A stretch of DNA of 64,000 bases from Thamnaconus septentrionalis (GCA_009823395.1 CM020510.1:206001-270000); one strand, 5' to 3'. Positions 8,961 through 18,256 are shown, numbered from the stretch's first letter. A program made the numbers and translations. Notes: a model not told the origin generated them from the letters alone.

Positions 8961-9433
8961 GCGCCACCTAGGTGAAAAAAGTTACTACCTAAAAGGGCAT
9001 GTTGTATCAACTCCAAATGGCCTGAAACGTGCTCCAAACCACTTTCTGGGAGGTGATTTTTCGGAAAAACACTTGGCTGTTTTTTTGCCACTCAACGAAT
9101 CTCCCATTGAAATGAATAGCGAAATTCAAACGCAAATATCGCGAGAACGGTAAATCCTACGACCTTGGAACCTTGATCCGTCTGACATAATTCGGCCATG
9201 CTGAACACACTGGTACCATCCCCGAGTCTCTACGACCTACGGTTCCCGAGATATGACTATTTCCGGTATAACTCCGGAACCGGAAGTGACATCATCACGT
9301 AACTCACGTTACAGGTAGGTACACGCCTCATACACATGTGTACAAAATTTCAAGTCTATAACTCATTCCACCGTGGAGATATCGACATTTTAGAGGATCG
9401 GGAATTTCCCGATCGTGGTTATTACCCCTGTAC
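8961..9433 (+). mobile_element. R element, 473-bp 5'-truncated copy
   Basis: Begins gcgccacctaggtg next to telomeric repeat and ends GTGGTTATTACCCCTGTAC followed by CTAACCC. Contains CCGGTATAACTCCGG, clustered TTCCGG/CCGGAA motifs, and the near-palindrome GATCGGGAA/TTCCCGATC close to its 3' end. No convincing ORF. Confidence 0.75.
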
Positions 9434-9532
9434 CTAACCCTAACCCTAACCCTAACCCTAACCCTAACCCTAACCCTAACCCCTAACCCCTAACCCTAAC
9501 CCTAACCCTAACCCTAACCCTAACCCTAAACC
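9434..9532 (+). repeat. Telomeric repeats
   Basis: (CCCTAA)n with two CCCCTAA variants between the R element and an E-element 3' fragment. Confidence 0.95.
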
Positions 9533-11100
9533 CTGAGCATACTCTGTAAGGAGAGTGCTCCAGGTTTCTTTGAGAAAACCTTTTTCCCAAACCTACCCTG
9601 CCAGGTCCCGGAGGGTATGTGAAGGGATGTGGTCCCCAAGCCCTCGAGCCCTTTTGCCTGCTACTATCCCCTATTTGGACCTTTACACCTAACCCTGACC
9701 CTAAGCCCTTAACTTAACCAATTCGATCTACTCACCTAAACTTAACCAATTTGGACCCCAATCTCTAAACTTAACCCCTAATTGGCCTAACCCTAATCCT
9801 ATCTAAGCCCTAACCCTAACCTGAACCCCTTAACAACGTCTAATCAGAACCCCTTATTCTATTTCTATCCCTAAACTGAACCCTAACCCTAGATCTATCC
9901 TGCTTGTAATTCCCCGATCTCAGTATAACCCTGACCCTGTTACTAACCCCTAAAGCCTAGCCTGGGCCCCGATCCGAACTAGTACTTGATTTCTGGCCCT
10001 AATCTGATGCCCATCTGTCTTTTACGCCCTATGCTCAGCCTAATTTTTGATAGGAAGGTCGCCGATGGAAATACCGGTCGAGCCAATATAAAGAAAAGCC
10101 ACTGACGACAAAATTCCAGTTGAGCTCATTTATTGAACCGCTCAAGCGCTTATATGGGGATGGGGGATAAGGCTTTGAGTCAGGCAGAAGACACGATGAA
10201 GCCTTAGACATAGCACCTGAAAAGAAGAAAGAGAAGATTAGTGCGGCTAAGGAAAAGGATCCGGAGGGAAACAGTGGATCAAGGGAGAAGAAAGGAGACG
10301 GAAGAAGAGAAAGGAAGACTAGAGGAAGAAAGGAGAAGTAAAGGAAGAAAAGAAAGACAAAGGAGGAAGAAGACGGGGACAGGAAAGGAGGAGAAGAAGA
10401 TCGAAAGGATAGAGAAAAAGGAAGAAAAAGAATACCTACCTTACCTACCTGATCCGGAAACCCTGCAAAAAAGAATACTTACCAATTGGAGCCCTGCAAA
10501 GAAGAAAGAAAACAAAATTAATACAAGATATTACAACTAATACTTATTGAATAAGACCTACCTTGAAGTCCGAGTCCAAGAACTCTTCATGACAGGAACA
10601 GTCTTCCCACCTGAGGGAAAAATGCATAAAATCCCATATTAGGGCATGCATAGCAGATGACGGTGGGTGCCTATTATCAGGTAAACAAATTAATAATAAA
10701 CTATCTACAGTCATTCTAAAATTAGCCTATTCTAAATTTTTACTTACTCAAGGCCCTGGGCATGACGTTAAACTGCAACCTGAAAAACAATTTTAAATTA
10801 GAAACCAATTTTTGAGTCAATTTTGAAGAGGGAAGGAGGTGCAGCAGAGCACGGGCCTCTCAGTGAGCGACACACCATATCAGGCGGTCGACTCCACCAG
10901 ACGGCCAGCGCCTGAGGAAGGCTGTCTATAGCCGAAACGTTGCGCGAACGCCGTCTAATACTGAGCTACATGCGAAGTATAAATTTTTGGAAACCCCACC
11001 ACCTTCGGGTGGTGGACCAACCAAGGGCTTGGGGGCCCACCCTGAGCATACTCTGTAGCGGAGAGTGCTCCAGGTTTCTCTTTGGAGAAAACCTTTTTTT
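9533..11100 (+). mobile_element. Tandem E-beta unit 1 (about 1.5 kb)
   Basis: Starts with a truncated E 3' end (GAGAGTGCTCC and hairpin, 9555-9590), then degenerate telomere-like spacer (9600-10040), then a full E element with minus-strand polyA signal (10129-10134), microexon-like blocks, hammerhead and 3' hairpins. Repeated almost exactly at 11101-12632 with an offset of about 1515 bp. Confidence 0.65.
10900..10955 (+). ncRNA. Hammerhead-type ribozyme motif (beta)
   Basis: Stem I GACGGC/GCCGTC and GCGC/GCGC around an internal loop; CTGAGGA (10912-10918); an extra A; stem II GGCT/AGCC; GAAAC followed by GTT as the cleavage triplet. The core is complete because position 7 of CUGANGA tolerates any base. 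Confidence 0.7.
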
Positions 11101-11629
11101 CCCAAACCTACCCTGCCAGGTCCCGGAGGGTATGTGAAGGGATGTGGTCCCCAAGCCCTCGAGCCCCTTTTGCCTGCTACTATCCCCTATTTGGACCTTT
11201 ACACCTAACCCTGACCCTAAGCCCTTAACTTAACCAATTCGATCTACTCACCTAAACTTAACCAATTTGGACCCCAATCTCTAAACTTAACCCCTAATTG
11301 GCCTAACCCTAATCCTATCTAAGCCCTAACCCTAACCTGAACCCCTTAACAACGTCTAATCAGAACCCCTTATTCTATTTCTATCCCCTAAACTGAACCC
11401 TAACCCTAGATCTATCCCGTTTGTAATTCCCGATCTCAGTATAACCCTGACCCTGTTACTAACCCCTAAAGCCTAGCCTGGGCCCCGATCCGAACTAGTA
11501 CTTGATTTCTGGCCCTAATCTGATGCCCATCTGTCTTTTTACGCCCTATGCTCAGCCTAATTTTTTGATAGGAAGGCCGCCGATGGAAATACCGGTCGAG
11601 CCAATATAAAGAAAAGCCACTGACGACAA

Positions 11630-12303
11630 AATTCCAGTTGAGCTCATTTATTGAACCGCTTCGAAGCGCTTATATGGGGATGGGGGGATAAGGCTTTGAG
11701 TCAGGCAGAAGACACGATGAAGCCTTAGACATAGCACCTGAAAAAGAAGAAAGAGAAGATTAGTGCGGCTAAGGAAAAGGATCCGGAGTGGAAACAGTGG
11801 ATCAAGGGAGAAGAAAGGAGACGGAAGAAGAGAAAGGAAGACTAGAGGAAGAAAGGAGAAGTAAAGGAAGAAAAGAAAGACAAAGGAGGAAGAAGACGGG
11901 GACAGGAAAGGAGGAGAAGAAGATCGAAAGGATAGAAAAAGGAAGAAAAGAATACCTACCTTACCTACCTGATCCGGAAACCCTGCAAAAAAGAATACTT
12001 ACCAATTGGAGCCCCTGCAAAGAAGAAAGAAAAACAAAATTAATACAAGATATTACAACTAATACTTATTGAATAAGACCTACCTTGAAGTCCGAGTCCA
12101 AGAACTCTTCATGACAGGAACAGTCTTCCCACCTGAGGGAAAAATGCATAAAATCCCATATTAGGGCATGCATAGCAGATGACGGTGGGTGCCTATTATC
12201 AGGTAAACAAATTAATAATAAACTATCTACAGTCATTCTAAAATTAGCCTATTCTAAATTTTTACTTACCTGCGTCCTGGGCATGACGTTAAACTGCAAC
12301 CTG
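11630..12303 (-). ncRNA. Candidate spliced antisense (G-strand) transcript, 3' part
   Basis: On minus: acceptor ttttttcAG, 31-nt block 12300-12270 (GTTGCAGTTTAACGTCATG...), donor GTAAGTAA; acceptor ccctcAG, 49-nt block 12132-12084, donor GTAGGT; acceptor tttgcAG, 12-nt block 12014-12003 (GGGCTCCAATTG), donor GTAAGTATT; acceptor ttttgcAG, 14-nt block 11982-11969, donor GTAGGT; acceptor tttttcAG, terminal block from 11737 with AATAAA at 11652-11647. The interval between the 12- and 14-nt blocks is only 20 nt, too short for a normal intron, so they are more likely alternative or recursive sites than serial exons. The arrangement recurs in every beta copy. Confidence 0.45.
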
Positions 12304-12423
12304 AAAAAACAATTTTTAAATTAGAAAACCAATTTTTGAGTCAATTTTTGAAGAGGGAAGGAGGTGCAGCAGAGCACGGGCCTCTAGTGAGCGACACACC
12401 ATATCAGGCGGTCGACTCCACCA

Positions 12424-12479
12424 GACGGCCAGCGCCTGAGGAAGGCTGTCTATAGCCGAAACGTTGCGCGAACGCCGTC
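12424..12479 (+). ncRNA. Hammerhead-type ribozyme motif (beta, unit 2)
   Basis: Same fold as at 10900: GACGGC/GCCGTC, GCGC/GCGC, CTGAGGA (12436-12442), stem II GGCT/AGCC, GAAACGTT. Confidence 0.7.
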
Positions 12480-12521
12480 TAATACTGAGCTACATGCGAA
12501 GTATAAATTTTTGGAAACCCC

Positions 12522-12541
12522 ACCACCTTCGGGTGGTGGAC
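12522..12541 (+). other. UUCG-capped 8-bp hairpin of E elements
   Basis: CCACCACC-TTCG-GGTGGTGG, a perfect stem with the very stable cUUCGg loop, about 40 nt after the hammerhead. Equivalent hairpins occur in nearly all E copies (529, 2588, 8550, 11000, 12680, 14183, 16442, 18298, 22382 on +; 26060, 27640, 28460, 60080 on minus). Confidence 0.7.
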
Positions 12542-12632
12542 CAACCAAGGGCTTGGGGGCCCACCCTGAGCATACTCTGTAGCGGAGAGTGCTCCAGGTT
12601 TCTCTTTGGAGAAAACCTTTTTTTCCCAAACC

Positions 12633-12675
12633 TAACCCTAACCCTAACCCTAACCCTAACCCTAACCCTAACCCT
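12633..12675 (+). repeat. Telomeric repeats
   Basis: Seven perfect CCCTAA units. Confidence 0.95.
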
Positions 12676-12785
12676 TGTCCACCACCTTCGGGTGGTGGAC
12701 AACCTAAGGGCTTGGGGGCCCACCCAGAGCACATCCTCTCGCAGAGAGTGCACTGTTTCTCCTTTGGGAGTAAACTTTTTTTCTA
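12676..12785 (+). mobile_element. E element 3' fragment, truncated at UUCG hairpin
   Basis: gtCCACCACC-TTCG hairpin, gggcttgggggcccac, GAGAGTGCAC, terminal hairpin and T-run; both sides are telomeric repeat. Confidence 0.7.
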
Positions 12786-12833
12786 ATCCTAACCCTAACC
12801 CTAACCCTAACCCTAACCCTAACCCTAACCCTA
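12786..12833 (+). repeat. Telomeric repeats
   Basis: (CCCTAA)n; the last unit blends into the R element through shared CCTA. Confidence 0.95.
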
Positions 12834-13027
12834 CGGTTCCCGAGATATGGCTATTTCCGGTATAACTCCGGAACCGGAAGTGACATCATCACGTAACTCA
12901 CGTCACAGGTAGGTACACGCCTCATACACATGTGTACAAAATTTCAAGTCTATAACTCATTCCACCGTGGAGATATCGACATTTTAGAGGATCGGGAATT
13001 TCCCGATCGTGGTTATTACCCCTGTAC
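12834..13027 (+). mobile_element. R element, 194-bp 5'-truncated copy
   Basis: Starts at cggttcccgag. The R sequence upstream of the break is ...cctacggttccc, so the CCTA next to the junction fits both telomere and R (microhomology). Ends in the constant CCTGTAC. Confidence 0.75.
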
Positions 13028-13162
13028 CTAACCCTAACCCTAACCCTAACCCTAACCCTAACCCATTCTGAAGAGGGGAGTGCACCGGTTCTCTCCTTCG
13101 GGAGAGAATCTTCTTTCCTTAACCTAACCCTAACCCTAACCCTAACCCTAACCCTAACCCTT
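13028..13162 (+). repeat. Telomeric repeats around a ~55-bp E tail
   Basis: CCCTAA tracts at 13028-13065 and 13122-13162 flank an E 3' tail (13066-13121: gagGGGAGTGCACCGG plus GGTTCTCTCC/GGGAGAGAATC and pyrimidines). Confidence 0.85.
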
Positions 13163-13420
13163 GGATCTAGCCCTAACCCTATCCTAACCCTAAACCTAAC
13201 CATAACCCTTTAACAACGTCTAAACCTAACCCTAGCTCTGTATCTATCCCCTTGTTTTAACCCTAACCCTTCTATTCTGGATCTAATTCCTGTAACCCGT
13301 TTAGGACCTCTAACCTTGTCAATACCTTGAGTTTGTCCTGGGCCCTGACCCTAACCCGGATTCAATCTCTAACCCTAGTCTTAAGCTCTTCAATCTTTTA
13401 GTTAATCTATTCAGCCTATG
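13163..13420. repeat. Degenerate telomere-like spacer
   Basis: Broken CCCTAA words mixed with ttaacaacgtc and ctgtatctatccc; the same type of spacer as 641-1009. No gene seen. Confidence 0.55.
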
Positions 13421-14291
13421 GGAGCCGCCGAAGATAAATACCGGTTGAGCTAATTTTTGAGAGGCCGCTGATGAGACATGCCAGTTGAGCCAATATTACT
13501 TACCGCCAGAGAGCGCTTATATGGGGATGGGGGGTGGGGAGGCTTGAGGATTGCTGAAGATTGGATGATGCACTAGATCTAGAACCTGAGAAAGAAGAAG
13601 GGAAAGGATTAGTGTGGCAGGGAGTGGATTCGGTGGAGACAGAGTAGGAGAGAAGATGGGAAGCGGAAGAGGAAAAAGGAAGACTGGAGGAAGAAGGAAG
13701 AAGCACTGGAAGAACAGCAGTAAAAGGATGAAGAAGACGGGGACAAGAAAAGAGGAGAAGAAGGAAAGGATAGAGGAAAAGAAAGAAGAAAAAGGAGGAA
13801 AATAGGATACTTACCTTACCTACCTTAATTGGGCACCTAAAAAAAGAGGAAAGAGAAAGAAATTAACTCATAAAGAAGACAATTTAAAACACTAATTGGA
13901 TATACTCACCTCTCCGTCCTGGGCAAGACGTTAAACTGCAACCTGAAAGAAATTAGAAAATATAAATTAAGCAATTATTGGCACAAGTTAAAACATTTAA
14001 TTAGACTCTAAATTTGGGAAGGGAGGTGCAAACAGAGCACGGCTCCTTGAGCAACTAAAGCCATACAGGCAGTTAGCTCCATCAGATGGCCAGCGCCTGA
14101 GGAAGGCCATAAGAGGCCGAAACGTTGCGCGAACGCCATCTTTACTATCTATACAAGATATGTATAATTTTTTGAAACCCCACCACCTTAGGGTGGTGGA
14201 CTTCTTAAGGGCTTGAAGGCCTACCCGGATCACATTCTCAGCCGGAGAGTGCACCAGGGTCTCCAGTTGGAGAATACCCCCTTTTTTCTCT
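13421..14291 (+). mobile_element. E element (delta subfamily)
   Basis: Complete-looking copy: minus-strand terminal-exon equivalent (gcgcttatatggggatggggg at 13514), purine-rich block, minus-strand block GTTGCAGTTTAACGTCTTGCC near 13920, hammerhead (14085-14140), hairpin CCACCACC/GGTGGTGG, terminal hairpin and CTAACCC junction. Confidence 0.65.
14085..14140 (+). ncRNA. Hammerhead-type ribozyme motif (delta)
   Basis: Stem I GATGGC/GCCATC replaces the GACGGC/GCCGTC of beta copies (compensatory C-G to T-A change); inner GCGC/GCGC; CTGAGGA (14097-14103); extra A; stem II GGCC/GGCC; GAAACGTT. Confidence 0.7.
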
Positions 14292-14560
14292 AACCTAACC
14301 CTAACCCTAACCCTAACCCTAACCCTAACCTTAACCACTATCTATTCCTAAACCTAACCTTAACCACTATCTATTCCTAAACCTAACCTTAACCACTACC
14401 TATTCCTAAACCTAACCTTAACCACTATCTATTCCTAAACCTAACCTTAATCACTGTCTATTCCTAAACTTAACCACTATCTATTCCTAACCCTAACCAC
14501 TTTCTTTTCTAACCCTAACCACTATCTATTCCTAACCCTAACCACTACTTCTATCTTTAT
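14292..14560 (+). repeat. Telomeric repeats grading into ~29-bp minisatellite
   Basis: Seven CCCTAA units, then about eight copies of a unit like ttaaccactatctattcctaaacctaacc, itself derived from telomeric words. Confidence 0.75.
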
Positions 14561-14900
14561 TTCATTCTTTATAAAAATTAAAAATACCCTAAAACAATTA
14601 ATAACATTCAAAAATTAAAAACAGTTAAAAACTATAAAAGGTACAAAAAAAAAAGTTAAAACTATTAAAAATTAAAAAAAAAAAAGTTAAAAATTATTAA
14701 AAATCTAAAAAATCAAAAATTAAAAAATTAAAAACAGTTAAAAACAGTTAGTTCATGAGCAAAATGTTTTGTTAAAAAAAGCGTTAAAAACGCTATAAAA
14801 AAAAAGCGTTAAAAACGCTATATAAAAAAAGCGTTAAAAACGCTATATAAAAAAAAACTGTTAAAAACGCTATTAAAAAAAAAGCGATAAAAACCGTTTG
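14561..14900. repeat. A-rich region with AGCGTT(A)nAACGCT hairpin repeats
   Basis: Runs of aaaattaaaaa, then four to five tandem hairpin-forming units AAAAAGCGTTAAAAACGCTATA (about 14776-14890). Comparable A-rich/gcgtt DNA precedes the epsilon copy at 19600. No gene seen; minus-strand Phe/Leu ORFs are artefacts. Confidence 0.6.
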
Positions 14901-14942
14901 GAGCAGGAGACTATAAATAGCGATAGAGCACGTCTCCTGCTC
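14901..14942 (+). promoter_or_regulatory. TATA box within 11-bp inverted repeat
   Basis: GAGCAGGAGAC (14901-14911) and GTCTCCTGCTC (14932-14942) are perfect inverted copies flanking TATAAATAG (14912-14920). The TATA lies 71 bp before the hammerhead, compared with 73 at 19692 and 71-80 on minus at 29421. Confidence 0.6.
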
Positions 14943-14982
14943 ATTTCTCCTCCAGCTCTCGAGGAGTGCAGCAGCTTTTTTA

Positions 14983-15057
14983 GTGTGCCAGTGCAACCTG
15001 ATGAAGGCCAATTAGGTGGTCGAAACGCTGCTTACTTGTTTATTTATTTTGGCACAC
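14983..15057 (+). ncRNA. Hammerhead-like motif (epsilon 1), partly degenerate
   Basis: Outer stem I GTGTGCC/GGCACAC; CTGATGA (14998-15004); extra A; stem II GGCC/GGTC (with a wobble pair); GAAAC, but then GCT instead of an NUH triplet, and a weak inner stem. Probably impaired. Confidence 0.5.
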
Positions 15058-15258
15058 CTTCTTTTGTTGTTTATTTTAATTTTGATTTCTTTCTTTATTA
15101 ATAAATACATTATTGATAAATAAATAAATTAATAAATAATAATAAATAATCAATAAATAAATAAATAAATAATAAATAATCTATAATAAATACTAATAAA
15201 TAATAAATACATTCATACTATAAATACATTCATACAAATAAATACATACATACAATTC

Positions 15259-15401
15259 ATGACTTGGACGGAGGTCCGCTACGGCAAGCGCCGTCAGCAA
15301 GGGCCCCGCCCCCAAAAGAGGGATCAGGGTTACGGGAGGGCCGGCAGGGGAATGGAGAGTGCTCGGGCCTTCTCCGGAAGGGGAAGGCCCTTTTCCCCTT
15401 A
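15259..15401 (+). CDS. Epsilon ORF start, WTEVRYG N-terminus
   Basis: About 47 codons from ATG 15259: basic, beginning MTWTEVRYGKRRQ and ending at the telomeric junction, where the frame continues as PNPN. Epsilon 2 (20150) starts MEWTEVRYGRRRQ and epsilon 3 (minus, 29090) MGDGWTAVRYDRRR. Conservation across diverged DNA supports real coding of a basic N-terminal peptide, possibly the start of a gag-like protein lost by truncation. Function unknown. Confidence 0.45.
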
Positions 15402-15429
15402 TCCTAACCCTAACCCTAACCCTACCCTA

Positions 15430-15705
15430 ACCGTGGAGATATGGACATTTTAGAGGATCGGGAATTTCCCGATCGTGGTTATTACCCCTGTACCTAACCC
15501 TAACCCTAACCCTAACCCTAACCCTAATTTCCCGATCGTGGTTATTACCCCTGTACCTAACCCTAACCCTAACCCTAACCCTAACCCTTTTTCTCTAACC
15601 TAACCCTAACCCTAACCCTAACCCTAACCCTAACTCATTCCACCGTGGAGATATCGACATTTTAGAGGATCGGGAATTTCCCGATCGTGGTTATTACCCC
15701 TGTAC
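15430..15705 (+). mobile_element. Cluster of three 5'-truncated R elements
   Basis: R 3' ends at 15430-15493 (from ccgtggag), 15526-15556 (from atttccc) and 15631-15705 (from taactcattc), each ending CCTGTAC and separated by CCCTAA tracts. Junctions share taacc, cctaat or ctaac with R, suggesting microhomology. Confidence 0.75.
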
Positions 15706-16194
15706 CTAACCCTAACCCTAACCCTAACCCTAACCCTAATTGGAAGCCTACTCTAACCCTAACCACTAAATTGGATGTATTACATAAGCCCCTAATTGGA
15801 TGTCTGTTCCTAACCCTAACTCTGTCTCTAAACCTAACCTCGACAAACCGACAAACCCTGAACCTGACCCTGGGCCTGACCCTGCTCCTCTTTGGAGGTA
15901 GTGGGAATGACGGCCTAGGGTTGGGGTGATGGGGAAGGGAAGAGGTTGGGAGGGGATGGGGAGGGGAGGGACAGAAGAGAAGGAAACCTGAGAATCCCTA
16001 AGGTCTACTTACCTAAAATTAAACCAATACTTACCTGGAACAAAGAAAGAAATACTTACCTGGAAACCTGTATAAAAGGAAAAGAAAGCACTTACCTGCA
16101 CATAAATAAAACCTAAATGTTTAAGCCCTAAAGAGCTAATTGAATTATACTTACCTGGAACCATCGTGAAAGGAAGGTATACTCACCGGAAGGA
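15706..16194 (+). other. Telomere-like spacer and donor-motif block upstream of gamma E
   Basis: CCCTAA tract (15706-15740), degenerate spacer, a G-rich block (ggttgggaggggatgggg), then five acttacct motifs (16010-16190). On minus these read as tandem CCAGGTAAGTAT, several preceded by pyrimidines and AG (recursive-splice-like). Confidence 0.5.
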
Positions 16195-16545
16195 AAACTG
16201 CAGTAAATCCCATATCGAGGACTGCAGAGTAGATGATGGTGAGGTCCAATTTTTAACCGTCCTGGGCATGACGTTAAAAGGCATCCAACAGGGAGCAGTG
16301 GGCCCTAGGTTAGTAAGCCATACCAGGCTACTTACCTTTCAGTCAACTGCGCCTGATGAAGGACCATACTAGGTCCGAAACGTAGCGCCTACAGTTGACT
16401 GCTGACTATCTGGCAAGATAAGTCGAATTTTTTGAACCCCCACCACCTTCGGGTGGTGGTTTCAGTCTTTGGGATCTGCCCATGTGCCCTCTCCGAAGAG
16501 GAGAGTGCACCAAGTTTCTCTCTTTGAGAGAAACCTTTTTTTTCC
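16195..16545 (+). mobile_element. E element (gamma) with hammerhead
   Basis: Same sequence as 8307-8660, here with upstream DNA retained. UUCG hairpin at 16442-16461; GAGAGTGCACC and terminal hairpin 16500-16537. Confidence 0.7.
16341..16400 (+). ncRNA. Hammerhead-type ribozyme motif (gamma)
   Basis: Identical in all core and stem positions to 8451-8510: stem I AGTCAACTG/CAGTTGACT, CTGATGA, stem II GGACC/GGTCC, GAAACGTA. Confidence 0.7.
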
Positions 16546-16596
16546 CTAACCCTAACCCTAACCCTAACCCTACCCTAACCCTAACCCTAACCCTAA
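16546..16596 (+). repeat. Telomeric repeats
   Basis: CCCTAA units with one CCCTA deletion variant. Confidence 0.9.
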
Positions 16597-17145
16597 CATA
16601 ATTGACACGTGATTCTTGTACATCTGGGGTCGGACTGACCTCCCAAAGCCGTCCGTCAACTTTGGTGACTATAGCGCCACCTAGGTGAAAAACGTTACTA
16701 CCTAAAAGGGCATGTTGTATCAACTCCAAATGACCTGAAACGTGCTCCAAACCACTTTCTGGGAGGTGATTTTTCGGAAAAACACTTGGCTGTTTTTTGC
16801 CACTCAACGAATCTGCCATTGAAATGAATAGCGAAATTCAAACGCAAATATCGCGAGAACGGTAAGTCCTACGACCTTGGAACCTTGATCCGTCTGACAT
16901 AATTCGGCCATGCTGAACACGCTGGTGCTGTCCCCGAGTCTCTACGACCTACGGTTCCCGAGATATGGCTATTTCCGGTATAACTCCGGAACCGGAAGTG
17001 ACATCATCACGTAACTCACGTCACAGGTAGGTACACGCCTCATACACATGTGTACAAAATTTCAAGTCTATAACTCATTCCACCGTGGAGATATCGACAT
17101 TTTAGAGGATCGGGAATTTCCCGATCGTGGTTATTACCCCTGTAC
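16597..17145 (+). mobile_element. R element, full-length 549-bp copy
   Basis: Begins cataattgacacgtgattc and ends ttattacccctgtac. The 5' boundary is shared by 18449, 22806 and the minus copy at 56015, so it is probably the true 5' end. Contains gcgccacctaggtg, TTCCGG/CCGGAA motifs and a terminal near-palindrome. The minus-strand ORF over it is not preserved in diverged copies. Likely a non-autonomous SINE-like element. Confidence 0.75.
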
Positions 17146-17192
17146 CTAACCCTAACCCTAACCCTAACCCTAACCCTAACCCTAACCCTAAC
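17146..17192 (+). repeat. Telomeric repeats at duplication junction
   Basis: CCCTAA units joined to ggcaggggaatgg, the internal epsilon sequence that starts the second 1852-bp copy. Confidence 0.9.
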
Positions 17193-18196
17193 CCGGCAGG
17201 GGAATGGAGAGTGCTCGGGCCTTCTCCGGAAGGGGAAGGCCCTTTTCCCCTTATCCTAACCCTAACCCTAACCCTACCCTAACCGTGGAGATATGGACAT
17301 TTTAGAGGATCGGGAATTTCCCGATCGTGGTTATTACCCCTGTACCTAACCCTAACCCTAACCCTAACCCTAACCCTAATTTCCCGATCGTGGTTATTAC
17401 CCCTGTACCTAACCCTAACCCTAACCCTAACCCTAACCCTTTTTTCTCTAACCTAACCCTAACCCTAACCCTAACCCTAACCCTAACTCATTCCACCGTG
17501 GAGATATCGACATTTTAGAGGATCGGGAATTTCCCGATCGTGGTTATTACCCCTGTACCTAACCCTAACCCTAACCCTAACCCTAACCCTAATTGGAAGC
17601 CTACTCTAACCCTAACCACTAAATTGGATGTATTACATAAGCCCCTAATTGGATGTCTGTTCCTAACCCTAACTCTGTCTCTAAACCTAACCTCGACAAA
17701 CCGACAAACCCTGAACCTGACCCTGGGCCTGACCCTGCTCCTCTTTGGAGGTAGTGGGAATGACGGCCTAGGGTTGGGTGATGGGGGAAGGGGAAGAGGT
17801 TGGGAGGGGATGGGGGAGGGGGAGGGACAGAAGAGAAGGAAACCTGAGAATCCCCTAAGGTCTACTTACCTAAAATTAAACCAATACTTACCTGGAACAA
17901 AGAAAGAAATACTTACCTGGAAACCTGTATAAAAGGAAAAGAAAGCACTTACCTGCACATAAATAAAACCTAAATGTTTAAGCCCTAAAGAGCTAATTGA
18001 ATTATACTTACCTGGAACCATCGTGAAAGGAAGGTATACTCACGGAAGGAAAACTGCAGTAAATCCCATATCGAGGACTGCAGAGTAGATGATGGTGAGG
18101 TCCAATTTTTAACCGTCCTGGGCATGACGTTAAAAGGCATCCAACAGGGAGCAGTGGGCCCTAGGTTAGTAAGCCATACCAGGCTACTTACCTTTC

Positions 18197-18256
18197 AGTC
18201 AACTGCGCCTGATGAAGGACCATACTAGGTCCGAAACGTAGCGCCTACAGTTGACT
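18197..18256 (+). ncRNA. Hammerhead-type ribozyme motif (gamma, duplicated)
   Basis: Same intact core and stems as 16341-16400, one duplication period downstream. Confidence 0.7.

Larger units (their letters stand above)
11101..12632 (+). mobile_element. Tandem E-beta unit 2 (about 1.5 kb)
   Basis: Near-identical repeat of the preceding unit: spacer (11101-11560), E element (11560-12632), ending in GGTTTCTC/GAGAAAACC and T-run, then true telomeric repeats. A Lys/Arg/Glu-rich ORF in the purine-rich block (11788-12072) is low complexity and probably not coding. Confidence 0.65.
14901..15398 (+). mobile_element. Epsilon element copy 1 (promoter, hammerhead, ORF start)
   Basis: TATA box inside an 11-bp inverted repeat, hammerhead motif, AT-rich taaataaa microsatellite (15100-15250), ATG at 15259, and a 3' hairpin GGGCCTTCTCC/GGGGAAGGCCC with TTTTCCCC then TATCCTAACCC. 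It ends in telomere exactly as E elements do. Confidence 0.65.
15341..17192 (+). repeat. 1852-bp segment, first copy of tandem segmental duplication
   Basis: Runs from ggcaggggaatggagagtg to a telomeric tract and is repeated at 17193-19044 with the same internal order (epsilon tail, R fragments, spacer, gamma E, full R). Even the telomeric tract lengths and interruptions nearly agree, so the duplication is recent. Confidence 0.8.

Noticed and set aside
10241..10540. Lys/Arg/Glu-rich ORF in the purine-rich block (also 11788-12072)
   Set aside because: Low-complexity translation of a GA-rich tract that is better explained as the complement of a polypyrimidine tract upstream of a splice acceptor.
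11969..12014. The 12- and 14-nt blocks as serial constitutive exons
   Set aside because: The intervening 20 nt cannot be spliced as a normal intron; kept only as alternative or recursive sites.
16406..16819. Minus-strand ORF of 117-137 aa over the R element (also 18318-18671, 8882-9091)
   Set aside because: Present in near-identical copies only, runs into RVRV telomeric repeat, has no recognisable domain, and is broken in the diverged copy at 55475-56015.
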